A stretch of DNA of 64,000 nucleotides from Colias croceus (GCF_905220415.1 NC_059563.1:2676001-2740000); one strand, 5' to 3'; positions 19,858 to 30,570 are shown, counted from the stretch's first letter. The notes: generated from the sequence alone by a model not told the origin. Numbers and translations are program-made.

Positions 19858-20033
19858 GGCTGATTTTTAAATCTTTGGTTAAAACTTATTCATCGAATAA
19901 CGTATTAAACTACTATTTCAAAAATGTGTTCTAATTGTCCGTATATATGACAGTTTACAGGTGATATTTTAAAATGTTCGTGTAATACTCTATTGGACGG
20001 ATAAATTTTAACCAAGGACTGAAAAATCGTCCC
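19858..20033. mobile_element. TAA-flanked MITE, copy 1
   Basis: The ends GGCTGATTTTTAAATCTTTG and the inverse of CAAGGACTGAAAAATCGTCC form long imperfect terminal inverted repeats, continuing inward through TTATTCATCGAATAA-like sequence. TAA flanks both sides (19855-19857, 20034-20036), as in PIF/Harbinger MITEs. Copy 2 is at 43880-44053. Confidence 0.7.
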
Positions 20034-20039
20034 TAAATA

Positions 20040-20170
20040 TATAAAACTCAAAGGTGATTAACGAACTGACTGCATAGTGATCTATCAACGCACAGCCCAA
20101 ACCATTGGACGGATCGGGCTGAAATTTGGCATGCGGGTAGATATTAGGACGTAGGCATGAATGATTTTGA
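20040..20170 (+). mobile_element. Heli-G 5' part
   Basis: AAACTCAAAGGTGATTAACG, GTGATCTATCAACGCACAGC and GGCTGAAATTTGGCATGCGG match the inverse of 53598-53800. The 3' half is missing. Confidence 0.6.
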
Positions 20171-20301
20171 TCAATCAAAATAGGCATGAAAGTTTGTACC
20201 ATGAAAATTTATAAATTTATAATATTTTATATTATATATGTTTTTTTATTACTGGTATTTTACAGTAAAGTGTATAAATAAAAAAAAATAAAAATAAATA
20301 T

Positions 20302-20326
20302 CCACGCAGGCGAAGCTGCGGGCAAC
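20302..20326 (+). mobile_element. Truncated Helitron-like 3' hairpin
   Basis: ACGCAGGCGAAGCTGCGGGC plus AAC resembles the end at 12600-12626 but lacks CTAG. It is abutted by a Heli-D copy. Confidence 0.4.
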
Positions 20327-20330
20327 AACA

Positions 20331-20512
20331 TCCATACTAATATTATAAATGCGAAAGTAACTATGTCTGTCTGTTACTCAATCACGCCTAAACTACTGAA
20401 CCAATTTGTATGAAATTTGGTATGGAGATATTTTTTTTATACCCGAGAAAGGACATAGGCTACCTTTTATTGCGAAATATGTACCACGGGCGAGGCCGGG
20501 GTGGACCACTAG
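20331..20512 (+). mobile_element. Heli-D element, full length
   Basis: It starts TCCATACTAATATTATAAAT after A and ends GGACCACTAG at 20512, followed by T. Its 3' module is the GGGCGAGGCCGGGG type, the same combination as at 6714-6896. Confidence 0.8.
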
Positions 20513-20560
20513 TATTTTATAAATACGATAATTAACTTATTTATGTTTTTTTTGTTTCAG

Positions 20561-20648
20561 GTACAAACGGAACTATGTTATAGACTATAGTTAAGTTATA
20601 CATAAATAGTATAGTGGTAGTGTACTGATAGTTAAACAAACAGACAAA
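20561..20648 (+). other. 5' UTR part of a host exon
   Basis: A pyrimidine tract and TTTGTTTCAG (20551-20560) form a strong 3' splice site. The exon then runs 88 nt to the start codon, and stop codons in all frames show this part is untranslated. At least one non-coding exon must lie upstream, inside or left of the window. I could not locate it. Confidence 0.65.
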
Positions 20649-20730
20649 ATGGGTTGCAACACAAGTTCTGACGCTAAGTCGAATAAAGAAGAGAAGGACT
20701 CACAGGAAAATCAGGCGAATGCGGTCACAG
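20649..20730 (+). CDS. First coding exon: acylated N-terminus, family unknown
   Basis: The ATG has AAAA before it, the usual insect start context. It opens MGCNTSSDAKSN, followed by a highly charged and polar stretch rich in Lys, Glu, Asp, Asn and Gln. Gly2 with Ser6 fits the N-myristoylation consensus MGxxxS, and Cys3 is a likely palmitoylation site, so the product is probably anchored to the inner face of the plasma membrane. The exon ends in GTCACAG before GTACGC, a usable 5' splice site, after 27 codons plus one base (phase 1). The protein is partial because the later exons are not adjacent. A short acylated start followed by a disordered acidic/basic region is seen in GAP-43-like neuronal proteins such as Drosophila igloo. 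That link is a guess from memory, not a match I can show. Confidence 0.7.
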
Positions 20731-21383
20731 GTACGCATGACAAGTCACTTGAACAAGTAGCTTGTTCAAGCTGCTTGAGCATATTTTTGTGTTTTTGATC
20801 AATGTGTAAGTAGAACTATTATTCAAGTTTATATAATATATTTTAACTTGTCAATCAAATAATCTTCACTGATTTTAAAACAAATTAGTGAACATTTGGT
20901 GTAGAACGTAATCTATGTAAAGAAGTAAACCGATTTTGATAATTTTTTAACCAGAAGTAAGCTATATTATTCCTACAGGTACTTGCATAATTTTTTACAA
21001 TAAAAAAAAGAAAGACAGCAGTATTTTTATACGTTCTTTGTTCCAAAATCCAATGTATTTTATATTTATATTCTTTCAAAATTCATTTCATATTCGAAAG
21101 AGTATGCCCCAGAGGTGGTCCCATATAAATTTTATTATTATTGGACCCTTGACTTGGGAGGTACATCATAAAAACTCTTTAAAAGTAGGTCGTTCTTAAG
21201 TTTATCCATTACCCACAAAGAGACATCAAATACTCTACACTATAATATTAATTTATATAACTACTTACATTATTGCGGTTACAACTGAGCTTAGGTATGA
21301 TAGTGGTTTATATATTCTTTGTAGTTTTTCTTATTTCTAGCGTTTTTTTTTTCTTTTTTTTCTCTCAACAAGTATAAATAAAA
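20731..21383. other. Start of a long intron, AT-rich
   Basis: After the GTACGC donor there is no further open or conserved-looking sequence before the LINE tail at 21384. TTGAACAAGTAGCTTGTTCAA (20751-20771) is a near-perfect short palindrome of unknown meaning. Confidence 0.45.
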
Positions 21384-21540
21384 TGTGATCCAAAGAAGTG
21401 AGGAGTGGGGGCCTGGTGACCTAAAATACAGGTAATTTTTATTACCTAGTTTAGGCACCAGTCTCACACTTATTTATATGTAATCGAAATGTGTACTTAT
21501 TTAATGTAACCAATGTGAGAAATAAACTCTTTTTTTTTTA
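21384..21540 (+). mobile_element. LINE 3' UTR fragment
   Basis: GATCCAAAGAAGTGAGGAGT, TTTAGGCACCAGTCTCACAC and CAATGTGAGAAATAAACTC, then a T run, are a LINE 3' end familiar from moths and butterflies. No coding part remains. Confidence 0.65.
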
Positions 21541-21589
21541 TTTATTTATAAATCTTTATGTATATTCAAATTAATATATATCTAATTTT

Positions 21590-21805
21590 GACCGCCTCCT
21601 TGGTACAGTGGTTGACGTGTGAGCGTATAACCTGTCCTGGGTTCGATTCCCGGTGTAGACGAAGAAAACAAATGTCTCGGTCTGGCAGGACACAGAAGGC
21701 TGATCACCTACTTGTCCCTAAAGAAAATCGAACAGTGAAACAGATTTATGCATAATGCATCTGCCCCTTACCCCACTTGGGGACACGGGACTTCACTTAT
21801 GTATT
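21590..21805 (+). mobile_element. tRNA-derived SINE
   Basis: The head contains a good Pol III A box (TGGTACAGTGG, about 21601-21611) and a perfect B box (GGTTCGATTCC, about 21640-21650), about 30 bp apart as in tRNA genes. The body and the tail with GCATAATGCATCTGCCCCTT extend well beyond tRNA length, and the head cannot fold as a clean cloverleaf, so this is a SINE rather than a tRNA gene. The 62-codon frame across it looks meaningless. Confidence 0.8.
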
Positions 21806-22200
21806 CCAATAACGTATCTAATAAATTGGATTATTGCAGTAACTTTATTAATTGGCGTAGAGATAATTACCTACCTGAAAGCAAATATACCAAAGCCGGG
21901 AAAGCCAAATAACATCTTTGATACATAATACGGGATCTTTATTGCAAAAGTTTGGAAGTTCGGTTGTTATAATAAAGTTTAAGTACACATATATAGAGAT
22001 TGATACATATAGACAGGCCTGGGTTTGTTTGTAGCTACGGGTGATTTTATCTTGTACTAGCTATAGCCCGTGAACTCACTCGTGCGGAACGAGATTAAAA
22101 TTATATGCTGATCTAGACTACTATGTATATCTATATCAATTTTTATCCAAACATAATGTGCTTTGTTTTGTGAAACAAACACTTTCGTCTTCTTTTATAA

Positions 22201-22380
22201 TCTTCTTAATATATATAAATCTCGTGTCACAATGTTTGTCCTCAATGGACTACTAAACCACTTAACCGATTATAATAAAATTCGCACACCATGTGCAGTT
22301 TGATCCAACTTGAGAGATAGGATTGTTTAAATCTCAAATCGTTTTAGAGAAAGCGGGCGAAGCCGCGGGCGGTAAGCTAG
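22201..22380 (+). mobile_element. Heli-E2 element, full length
   Basis: It runs from TCTTCTTAATATATATAAAT through CTCGTGTCACAATG to GCGGGCGGTAAGCTAG at 22380. The 5' module is shared with 52149-52310, but the 3' hairpin is the Heli-A type. Confidence 0.75.
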
Positions 22381-22397
22381 TATAATTAATAAGTACT

Positions 22398-22565
22398 TCA
22401 CTACATAGTTTAAAACAAAGTCGCTTTCTCTGTCCCTATGTCCCTTTGTATGCTTAAATCTTTAAAACTACGCAACTAATAGATAGAGTGATTCAAGAAG
22501 AAGGTTTTAGTATATAATTTATTAGGTTTTAGACAAAGCGGGCGAAGCCGCGGGCGGTTAGCTAG
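22398..22565 (+). mobile_element. Heli-A element with a small internal deletion
   Basis: It starts TCACTACATAGTTTAAAACA and ends GCGGGCGGTTAGCTAG at 22565. About 20 bp around GGATTTTGATGCGG are missing. It lies 17 bp after another Helitron-like end. Confidence 0.8.
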
Positions 22566-22835
22566 TATTATATAAATAAATACATTCATTTCCTAATATT
22601 TAAAGCTTGTAGCATATTCAACATAAACAAAGATATACCTTTAAAATACAATCTTTTGCGGAATTGTTGATCGTCCATTACTTTCTAAGAAAAACAATCT
22701 CAACTTTAGTAATTTGCACAGGTGAGCTCGTTAAACTGTTAATCTTATTCCACAAACTGATACTAATTGAAAAGTTTTACCGTTTATATTAATTTCTTCC
22801 ATAATATATAGAAAATAGTTATAAAATATAATATA

Positions 22836-23034
22836 CAAGCTGTGCTCCGCGGTTTTTCCCTCAGTATGTCGCTCCGGTTGGTCTTAACGAGATGATAATA
22901 TATAGCCTTTCTTGTTAAATGGGCTATCTAAGAATGACAGAATTTTTCAAATCGGATCAGTAGTTTCCGAGATTAGCGCGTTCAAACAAACAAACAAATA
23001 AACAAACTCTTCAGCTTTATAATATTAGTATAGA
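22836..23034 (-). mobile_element. Heli-B element, minus strand
   Basis: CAAGCTGTGCTCCGCGG replaces the CTAG end. AAATGGGCTATCTAAGAATG and a long CAAA run lead to TATAATATTAGTATAGA at the 5' end (23034). Confidence 0.75.
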
Positions 23035-23149
23035 TTTTATAGCATCTTATGCACTATAGCTTCTCGGTTTTTGTCTCGGCTTTGTCCAGTAGTATTTATA
23101 TAAGTTTTAATCGTAACAGTTAAATTTTAAATGTCATTTGTGAGACCAT

Positions 23150-23215
23150 TTCCATTTTAAATTCAAATTCAAATTCATTTATAACTTTATTATAAAAACT
23201 AACCAAAAATCGTTA
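23150..23215 (-). repeat. ATTCAA repeat, likely inverted LINE tail
   Basis: ATTCAAATTCAAATTCATTT resembles the reversed 3' tail of lepidopteran LINEs such as that at 18490-18590. It is too short for a firm call. Confidence 0.35.
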
Positions 23216-23284
23216 AATAACTGTGATATAAAAAGATGTTCCTGTTTTAGTCTATAAATTAGTTTAAACAAATCGCTTAATACT

Positions 23285-23350
23285 ACTAAAAATTTGTTTA
23301 AATCGTAGCTGCGGCGTAGCACACCGCTGTAAGTGCTACGCTGGGGTTAC
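23285..23350. repeat. CGTAGC-rich patch
   Basis: GTAGCTGCGGCGTAGCACAC and GTGCTACGCTGGGG carry repeated GTAGC/GCTAC in both orientations. Similar patches lie at 27655-27720 and 28680-28770. The family is not identified. Confidence 0.4.
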
Positions 23351-23554
23351 GAATTCCTTCCTTTACTAGTAAGTATAAAGAAAAAGTTTCTCTAATCAAG
23401 TTCATTTGTATATCCCAAGAACTGAAATAATTAAAACTCAAAACGGGCTTTATAAAAGAAAGAGACACACTATATGGGCTGAATAGCTGATAGAAATAGA
23501 TTTAAGATATATAAAAAGATTCAAGCGTAGAGTTAACGGGTACCTATTTAGGAA

Positions 23555-23645
23555 GCGCGTACCATCTTAGGCCACATCTTAGCTTTCCATCAGGCGAGAT
23601 TGTGGTCAAGCTTCAAGCAAGGTTTCCTATCTAGAAAAAAAGATA
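23555..23645 (+). mobile_element. LINE 3'-tail fragment
   Basis: CTTAGCTTTCCATCAGGCGA followed by GATTGTGGTCAAGC and an A run matches the tail of LINE ends ending in ACCATCAGGTGAGATTGTGG, which I recognise from Lepidoptera. Confidence 0.55.
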
Positions 23646-23671
23646 GGTTTGATTTTAAAATTATTTTACCA

Positions 23672-23913
23672 CTAGCTTTCCACCCGCGGCATCGCCCGCG
23701 CAATCAAAGAAAAACCCGCATAGTTCCCGTTCCCGTGGGATTTCCGGAAAAAAACCTATCCTATGTCCCGGAGTAAAAAGTAGCCTATGTCCTTTCTCGG
23801 GTATCAAAACATTTCTATACCAAATTTCATGCAATTTGGTTCAGTAGTTAAGGCGTGATTGAGTAACAGACAGACAGACAGAGTTACTTTCGCATTTATA
23901 ATATTAGTATGGA
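23672..23913 (-). mobile_element. Heli-D element, full length, minus strand
   Basis: It runs from CTAGCTTTCCACCCGCGG to a 5' end in TAATATTAGTATGGA (23913), with CAGACAGACAGACAG next to it. The 3' module is the GCGGGCGAAGCC type, unlike the plus-strand Heli-D copies. Confidence 0.8.
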
Positions 23914-24366
23914 TGAGAATGCTACGTCTTTTCTGAACAATATTATTATCTCGTCATATCATAGAAGAGGTAGTTAAATACTAATTGTAATAAATATTAT
24001 GATATCATAGTAATATCTCGTAAGCCACTATATTACATGTTCTTAACGATACATTTAAAAATGACAAAACGTACATGCAAAATAGTAAAGGAAAAATTCT
24101 ACGCAGTAAGTAAATATAAAGTATCTAAGCTTTGACTTCATCGTAACGACTCCCCGTACATTTTATAAGATTACAATAATTTAGGTTAAGTTTCATTCTA
24201 ATTGCTCAACTTGACTATCTTACCTGAATGTTCTGGATTATCTTCATTACTTTAAGCCGCTTAATATTATTTAACGTTTAAAACATTGCTTAGTTAAAGA
24301 AGGTGATAATAATAATAATTAAATTTTCAAAGTTTGATGAAAACTGACTATTTTAAAAAAACGACG

Positions 24367-24524
24367 TGTGGCACTCGGGGACTGCCGCGGTAAGGTTGCA
24401 TGCTATGCCTTCAAGCCACACCTCCGCCCGTCGGAGTGGGGAGCGTGAGGTTTTTTCGTTACGGAATTTCTGGATTCGGTCCTCGCGCTCAAGGCCCGCG
24501 ATAGAAGCTATGCAATAGCTTAAA
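24367..24524 (+). mobile_element. TGTGGCACTCGG repeat, copy 2
   Basis: It runs from TGTGGCACTCGGGGACTGCC to CGATAGAAGCTATGCAATAG, then an A run. It is very close to 18981-19143. Confidence 0.7.
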
Positions 24525-24884
24525 AAAAAACCATAAGATTATAAATACGGGACAATGATTAGATTTTGTTTTCTTCTGGGAATTATACAAGAATTGAATA
24601 TTCCTATCAACTTGATTAGATAAGGCTTTTGTAGTTGAGAAAAACGCTGATTAAAGTATAAATTTGTAAAAGAATATCGACGGGAATATGTTGAACAAAA
24701 ATGATAACCACGTCCCATTTATAAAAAAAAAATATCTATAGTATATAATATTATATATTAAGTACAAAATATTTGGGATAACGAAGAATTTTTTCCAAAC
24801 GTTTCATTTTGTAAGCGTACCAACTTTATTTGGACGCGTAACTGTGTAATTCATAAATTGAGCTTGTAACAAATTCTTATAAAT

Positions 24885-25011
24885 CTGGCAGCCTCTCGCA
24901 CTAAGGACTCGTCTCGAAACGAATTGAGCAATAAAGAGAAAATAAAACTTGTCGCGGGTAGACAGAGATATGAGAGAGGTTATTAACCCCGATAATTTGT
25001 GAGGTTGCCAG
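24885..25011. mobile_element. Possible MITE with CTGGCARCCTC ends
   Basis: CTGGCAGCCTC at the left and GAGGTTGCCAG at the right are 11-bp inverted ends with one mismatch. The 127-bp interval is more GC-rich than its flanks. No target duplication is visible. Confidence 0.4.
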
Positions 25012-25926
25012 TTTTTTGTTGTATATCTCGTAAAATACGACCGCTGTTCGTTTTTGTTTAATTTATTTTGAGGCTCTTGCGGAGGGTTAGGTTTTTAATA
25101 AGTAATTTACATTAAATAGGATTGGTAATTAATCACGAAAGAAAAGATTAATTTTTATTATTTACATAAAGGTCTGTGTCATTTTGTTTATACTTACAAT
25201 ATTGTATTAACTGTGTATTTGTATATTACTTTATATATTTTGTTTCATAATAATATTTGAAGACTAATTAAAGAATTTCGTCGTTTGTTTCTGTTAAAGC
25301 AGAAAATTATTTCCTATTGCAATATTTTTCCAATCTCAGTATCCTGACCAAGATATTTGATGTAGTTTATAATATAAGAACGAGATGGCGCTGTCACAAA
25401 TTTTTCCGAAATATTTTAGTTTAAGCGCCACCTACCAACTGGCAAAGCACTGTCAAATTTAAACGGACAATCTGTTTATTATCATATTGTGGCTAACCTA
25501 AGGCTAACCTAAAAACTAAGTTTTTAAAACATGATACAACTTGTAGGTAAATGCTTCTCTTAATTCCAACTCTATGTCACAGATGGCGCTGTTTTTAATT
25601 TGCACTTTTGGTGTCAGTGCCATCTATTGGTTGCGAAAGTAACTTCATTGTTGGTGCTACGTTTCGATTAGACTGCCAAGTGCTACGAAAATAATGCGTT
25701 TAAATTCTAATCACGGAACGTGCCAATTTGCGAAGAATAAAGGTTACAATCATGTAATGCATAATATTATCTGATTAAAGGGCGTTTATACGATGTAAGA
25801 GTAAAAATGTAAAAAGCTAGACTAGGAAATAATATTGTAATACTGTACTACTAGTTCGTAATGTCGATTGAATAAGACGATAACCATACAATATAAAACC
25901 ACTTGTAGTGTCACTAATGCACTATA
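25012..25926. other. Non-coding DNA with a cluster of AGATGGCGCTGT motifs
   Basis: GAGATGGCGCTGTCAC (about 25387), CAGATGGCGCTGTTTT (about 25581) and the inverted GTGCCATCTATTGG (about 25617) lie within 240 bp. The tandem duplication at 4112-4519 holds the same core. No gene is seen. Confidence 0.45.
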
Positions 25927-26114
25927 TCACTACATAGTATAAAACAAAGTCGCTTTCTCTGTCCCTATGTCCCTTTGTATGCTTAAATCTTTAAAACTAC
26001 GCAACGGATTTTGATGCGGTTTTTTTAATAGATAGAGTGATTCAAGAGAAAGGTTTTAGTATATAATTTATTAGGTTTTAGACAAAGCGGGCGAAGCCGC
26101 GGGCGGTAAGCTAG
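25927..26114 (+). mobile_element. Heli-A element, full length
   Basis: It starts TCACTACATAGTATAAAACA after A and ends GCGGGCGGTAAGCTAG at 26114 before T. It holds a complete middle block GGATTTTGATGCGG and is a good reference copy. Confidence 0.85.
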
Positions 26115-26750
26115 TCAAATAATAATTTACAAGAGCAAAGAATAGCTGAAAATCTTAATAGTATTTCATTGATACGCTGGTTTATTCTGATTATGCCCGT
26201 TTCTTTATTATTCATGTGAGATGTTAAGCTTTCTAATTAATCTAATTGGATATGTTGAGGTATTTTTCACCAAATCTATCAATCTAAAGGGAAATTACGA
26301 TCTTTATTACTTACTAAAAAATACAAACTGCATGTAAAAATATTTTTATAATGGGAGCAAATATACTTAGTTAAAGTTAAAACTTTACCAGTATGACCTC
26401 GGTTTTCTACGCACAAACCACAACCTTAAACTAAATGGCAAGCTTGTGTTCTATGTTACGTTGAAAATTCGTATTAAACTTTACGATTTCTACTGTTATT
26501 ATTGTTATCTTATTTGTTACACAATAAAAAAAAACCAATACACACGTACAAACAACTTGGATAAGTAGTGCAGCAATTAAAATTGCTTAGCTGTAATATT
26601 ATATGTATTTATTATATGTATTTATGTTTACTTATCAAATTTTAATTTGAAATATTCTAATATGTTTTAATAAGAAAATACAAGCCAGAATTATTTATAT
26701 GCAAACTAACTCAGAGTAAAAAAGGACAATTTTTATCGTAATATTTATGA

Positions 26751-26895
26751 CTAGCGGTCCGCCCCGGCTTCGCCCGTGCATGTTTACATTTTCTCTCCAT
26801 AAGAACCATCCTCTTCCTCGTACTTCAAGGAATATCATAAAAGAATTAACGAAATCGGTTCAGCCGTTCTCGAGTTATGCGATTACCAACACATT
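26751..26895 (-). mobile_element. Heli-E element, minus strand, 5' end altered
   Basis: CTAGCGGTCCGCCCCGGCTT at the 3' end, then ACCATCCTCTTCCTCGTACT and CGGTTCAGCCGTTCTCGAGT. The 5' end ACCAACACATTTTT matches the variant at 45020-45190. Confidence 0.7.
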
Positions 26896-27094
26896 TTTAT
26901 TTTGGTTAGTTAAGATTATTGTCTTCGTAATTAAATATTATTATAGGCTGTAGTATTTAAAATTAGTGTGTTTTCATAAAAATATACTCTAAAAGACGAA
27001 AGGTTTTTATTTGTATAAAATAAGATCTGGCTGCTGGGTAGATTTTGAAAATTCCTTCATATCGAAAGCGTTATTACTTGTGATTTATGTCATA

Positions 27095-27432
27095 CTAGCT
27101 TCCGCCCGCGACTCCGTCCGCGCGGATGTCGGTCTTCGCGTGGATGGTTTATTTCTCCATTTAGAGTAGGTACCTACCTCTGACAATAACATCTTATAAA
27201 TATCTATTGTACCCAATTCCCAAATACGGCTAGGCCTATAATAATACGCAACGTGTGTTCGCGGTTCTACGGGAACAACGTCTATGGATAAAACTGAAAA
27301 ATTAAGATTAATTTTTTTCTACGTATTTTTCCAGGATAAAAAGTATCCTATTTTACGCCCAGGATAATAAGGTATAATTATACCAAGTTCCATCGAAATC
27401 GAACCGCTAGTTTTCACGTGATGCCTTAACAT

Positions 27433-27473
<41 letters not shown>

Positions 27474-27592
27474 AATTTTTTTAATCACATATTTGGGTTT
27501 GGTATCGATCCAGTAACACCCCCTGGTATTTATTTTTTCAATATTTTCAATGTACAGAATTGACCCTTCTACAGATTTATTATATGTATAGA
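27095..27592 (-). mobile_element. Heli-F element, full length, with TGTC array
   Basis: The minus-strand 3' end is CTAG (27095-27098) after CCGCCCGCGACTCCGTCCGC. The 5' end is TCTATACATATAATAAATCT (ending 27592), with A before and T after. At 498 bp it is the longest complete Helitron-like copy here. A run of about ten CAGA units (27430-27471) sits near its middle. Confidence 0.75.
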
Positions 27593-29490
27593 TTGAATTA
27601 AAAACTTTCTTCATTATTATAATATTCTACCTATGTATTATAGCTATTGTTAATAATATCTACGATGCGCTACAGCACAGCTACGAAAACGTAGCAATTT
27701 CGTAGCATTACTATAACAATATGATTTTGATACACCTAGGTTGGAATTATTATGTAATCTTATTACGCGAAATTTCTATTCACTGCTTATTTGAAGGTTT
27801 GTATAAATAATATAATATTTAATTATTATTTATTTTTCAGAAGTGACTAAGCTTTTCTTTATTAAGTGTTGTCTTCCTTAGTGCAATTTATTTACGAAGT
27901 AGCTCAATTTCTTCAACAGTATCATCCTTGGATCTGAAAAAAATAATCAAATATGATTCAATGGCAAAAAAGTGACGGAGAAAAAATATTTTCAAATTGT
28001 AATACTTTATTTTCATATTTTCTTCATAACAACAGGATCTAAATAGTAAATATAAAGATATCATTCTCTGTCGCAATGCGGATTATACGAACTCCTTCAA
28101 TTTTGTGTTTTCTTGTTTAAAATATACCAAAATAGTTTTTAACGAGGTGTCCGTTATAATCAGAGAATTTGGACGAAACACGTTTGTTTCAATATGTTAA
28201 CGATATGAGTGTTATGGTGATATTAATATAAATGAGAAGTTGAAAATGTAAGTATCAGGAAAAGGTTGTAAATAAGATTTATTTCGAAAATAAAGGTTAC
28301 AGGCAAAGATTGTTGATTTAAGAATTTATACAAAAATTATAATTAATTCAATGATTTCGTTGGGTAATAATATTGGTCATTACCTATAATAAATTACCTT
28401 TTGGCAATAAGGTCGCTGTATTTTTATTTTTCTTTATCGCCTATATGTTTCGTTACAAGAATAAAAAAATATTTATTAACAATTAAAGGTTTTCACCTAC
28501 CTCGCCTATTATATTAATAAAAATTAGATAAATACCACATAACATAACATAAGATACTAATTAGGATTTAATTTTTCTTAATACTATTAATAGCATTTAA
28601 TGTGTTGTGTTTTCTAAATAAAATATGTATCTATCTATCTTTATGATAGTAACAAGATATCTAACGGTATTACTTCTTATTTCGTAGCATCACTATGGGC
28701 GTAGGCCATACTACGATGTTCGTAGCTTGTAGCACACCTGGCGTAGCACTTTAAATATAAATATGGTCTTGCGTGTAGCATCATTTATTAAAGGTGATTT
28801 GTTATAAAATCCGCAAATAATTTTGTATGCTTCGCATGCCTTCAGTTTACTACAGGTTTAGCAGTTCTATTATTTGTATTTGTGTATAATTACCACGTAA
28901 TGTGAATAAAATATAATGGGTATATATGAATAGAATAAAATATACTATATTCAGAGATTAGATAGAGATAAAAATCTAAAATTATTAACATAATATTATC
29001 ATATTAAGATGGATCTTAAGTGGAATTATTTATTGATAAGATCATTTAAAACCATGTCAAGATAATAAACCTATTTGTAGCCATAAAACTTTATAATGGA
29101 GATCAATTCTTAGCGTTTTTAATCCAGCAACGATTGAACATGTTTATATTAATTCATATTTGAAACATAGAAATGGTTATTATTGAAAAGCCTACAACAT
29201 TTTTAATTAAAAGTGTGTAAGGGTAAACAATAAACAACAATTATCTCTCCTTTATGAAAAAAACATAACTATTACGATTCAAAAGCGCTTAGAAATCTAG
29301 TCGAATGATATCTGAGATGAGTTTTACCATTGTATTCATGAACAACAGTTAACATAACCTTTACAAAGAAACAATTAACACATTCAATAAGCAATGACTA
29401 TAAAGGCCATAGTAACTTCTAACGTAAAGGTACGAGTATACTAGGCCAGTTCACATATATTTATTTAACACTTTACATAAAAATATATAC
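27593..29490. other. AT-rich non-coding DNA with two CGTAGC patches
   Basis: The patches at about 27655-27720 and 28680-28770 hold repeated CGTAGC/GCTACG. TTCTAAATAAAATATGTATC with a short TATC run (28610-28642) resembles a LINE tail. No gene is seen. Confidence 0.4.
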
Positions 29491-29659
29491 AAAATATTAT
29501 AAAGATGAAGAGTTCGTTTGTTTGAACGCGTTAATTTCAGGAAATACTGGTCAGATTTGAATTTGGTTTTGATTCGGTGTTAGGTAGCCCATTTATCGAG
29601 GAAGGCTTATAGGCTATATAATATTATCATCGCGCTGAAACCAACAGAAGCACAGCTAG
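29491..29659 (+). mobile_element. Heli-B element, internally shortened near its 3' end
   Basis: ATATTATAAAGATGAAGAG starts it and GAAGCACAGCTAG ends it at 29659. The GAGCC...CCGCGGGG stretch usually found before the end is missing, so the 3' hairpin is lost. Confidence 0.7.
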
Positions 29660-29704
29660 TAAATACATAAAGGTAACAATATGAAATTCAGTATAAAGCA
29701 CAAA

Positions 29705-29760
29705 GGGCGGCCTAATCATTGTGTAGTTGTCTTTACCAGGCAACCACGGGGAGAAAGGTT
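29705..29760 (+). repeat. GGCGGCCT...CCAGGCAACC repeat, copy 1
   Basis: GGGCGGCCTAATCATTG and TTACCAGGCAACCACGG align with AGGCGGCCTTATCACTT and TTCCAGGCAACCTACTG at 30571-30625. The element type is unknown. Confidence 0.5.
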
Positions 29761-29829
29761 AAATATCTAAATATGTCGAGAAACAAAACCATCATGGAGT
29801 AATTTGATGAGTTTTGGTACCTTTGAATT

Positions 29830-29895
29830 ATGTCATAGATGAAAGAAGTTTCACTTCTGACACGTGTGCTCGGCATACACGCTCTTTTTAGATAG
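29830..29895 (-). mobile_element. AGAAGTGAAACTTCT repeat, minus strand fragment
   Basis: AAAGAAGTTTCACTTCTGAC and ACACGTGTGCTCG are the inverse of the start of the copies at 13862 and 53920. Confidence 0.5.
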
Positions 29896-30294
29896 AGCTG
29901 AACGTATTTATAATGCAATAAAACACATAAAATATTGCAAAGACAATTTTAATTAAAGCCCGTTTGTATAAAATTATTAATGAACAGATTCAAAGTGAAA
30001 CTCGATTCTCGTTTAAAATACTGTAATTAACGGGTAAAATAAATATTTTACTTTGGCAGAAAATATTTGTCGACCAAAATTAATCCGAGTTTTATCTTTT
30101 CGTTAAAGATTGTTCTTAGAAACAAAATGATAAGAATGAAAAAAACATTCCTTACGCATAGATAAAGGCTTATGAAATTGTAATATTTTTTTTTACAATT
30201 TTTACACGGCACGATCCGATCCCATACTAAGCTTTCGCTTGTGTTATGGAAACCAGATGGCTGATAAACATACATGTATCATATAATTTTAAAT

Positions 30295-30412
30295 AAATAC
30301 TTATATAGATAATTAACACTCAGACACAGAGCAAACATCTACGTTCATCACACAAATATTTGCCGCGGGACTTAGAAGGCAGGGCCACTAACCAACCAAG
30401 CCAACCGGTCAT
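30295..30412 (-). mobile_element. Decayed tRNA-derived SINE, minus strand
   Basis: ACACTCAGACACAGAGCAAAC, TTCATCACACAAATATTTG and CAGGGCCACTAACCAACCAA followed by GCCAACCGGTC follow a familiar lepidopteran SINE on the reverse strand. The B-box region is badly eroded. Confidence 0.45.
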
Positions 30413-30570
30413 TCAATATTATATATTTTATACAAAGAGACCTTAAAATATTTTCAGCTCTTTCGTCCAATGTAAAACGTTTTTATTACTTTAATATATT
30501 TATTTACACTTTATTGTGCTGGCATACAAATAAATCCTTAAAATTAAAACTTATAACTAGTCTAACACAG

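Noticed and set aside
20649..20730. Naming this exon igloo or a GAP-43 homologue outright
   Set aside because: Only a short acylated start is visible. No IQ/calmodulin-binding motif is present in the window to support the name.
21590..21662. A tRNA gene suggested by good A and B boxes
   Set aside because: The sequence continues into a SINE body and tail, and the tRNA-like head cannot form clean acceptor and anticodon stems.
27430..27471. CRISPR-like or regulatory tandem array of CAGA units
   Set aside because: It is a pure 4-bp microsatellite with no spacers, inside a Helitron-like element of an insect genome.
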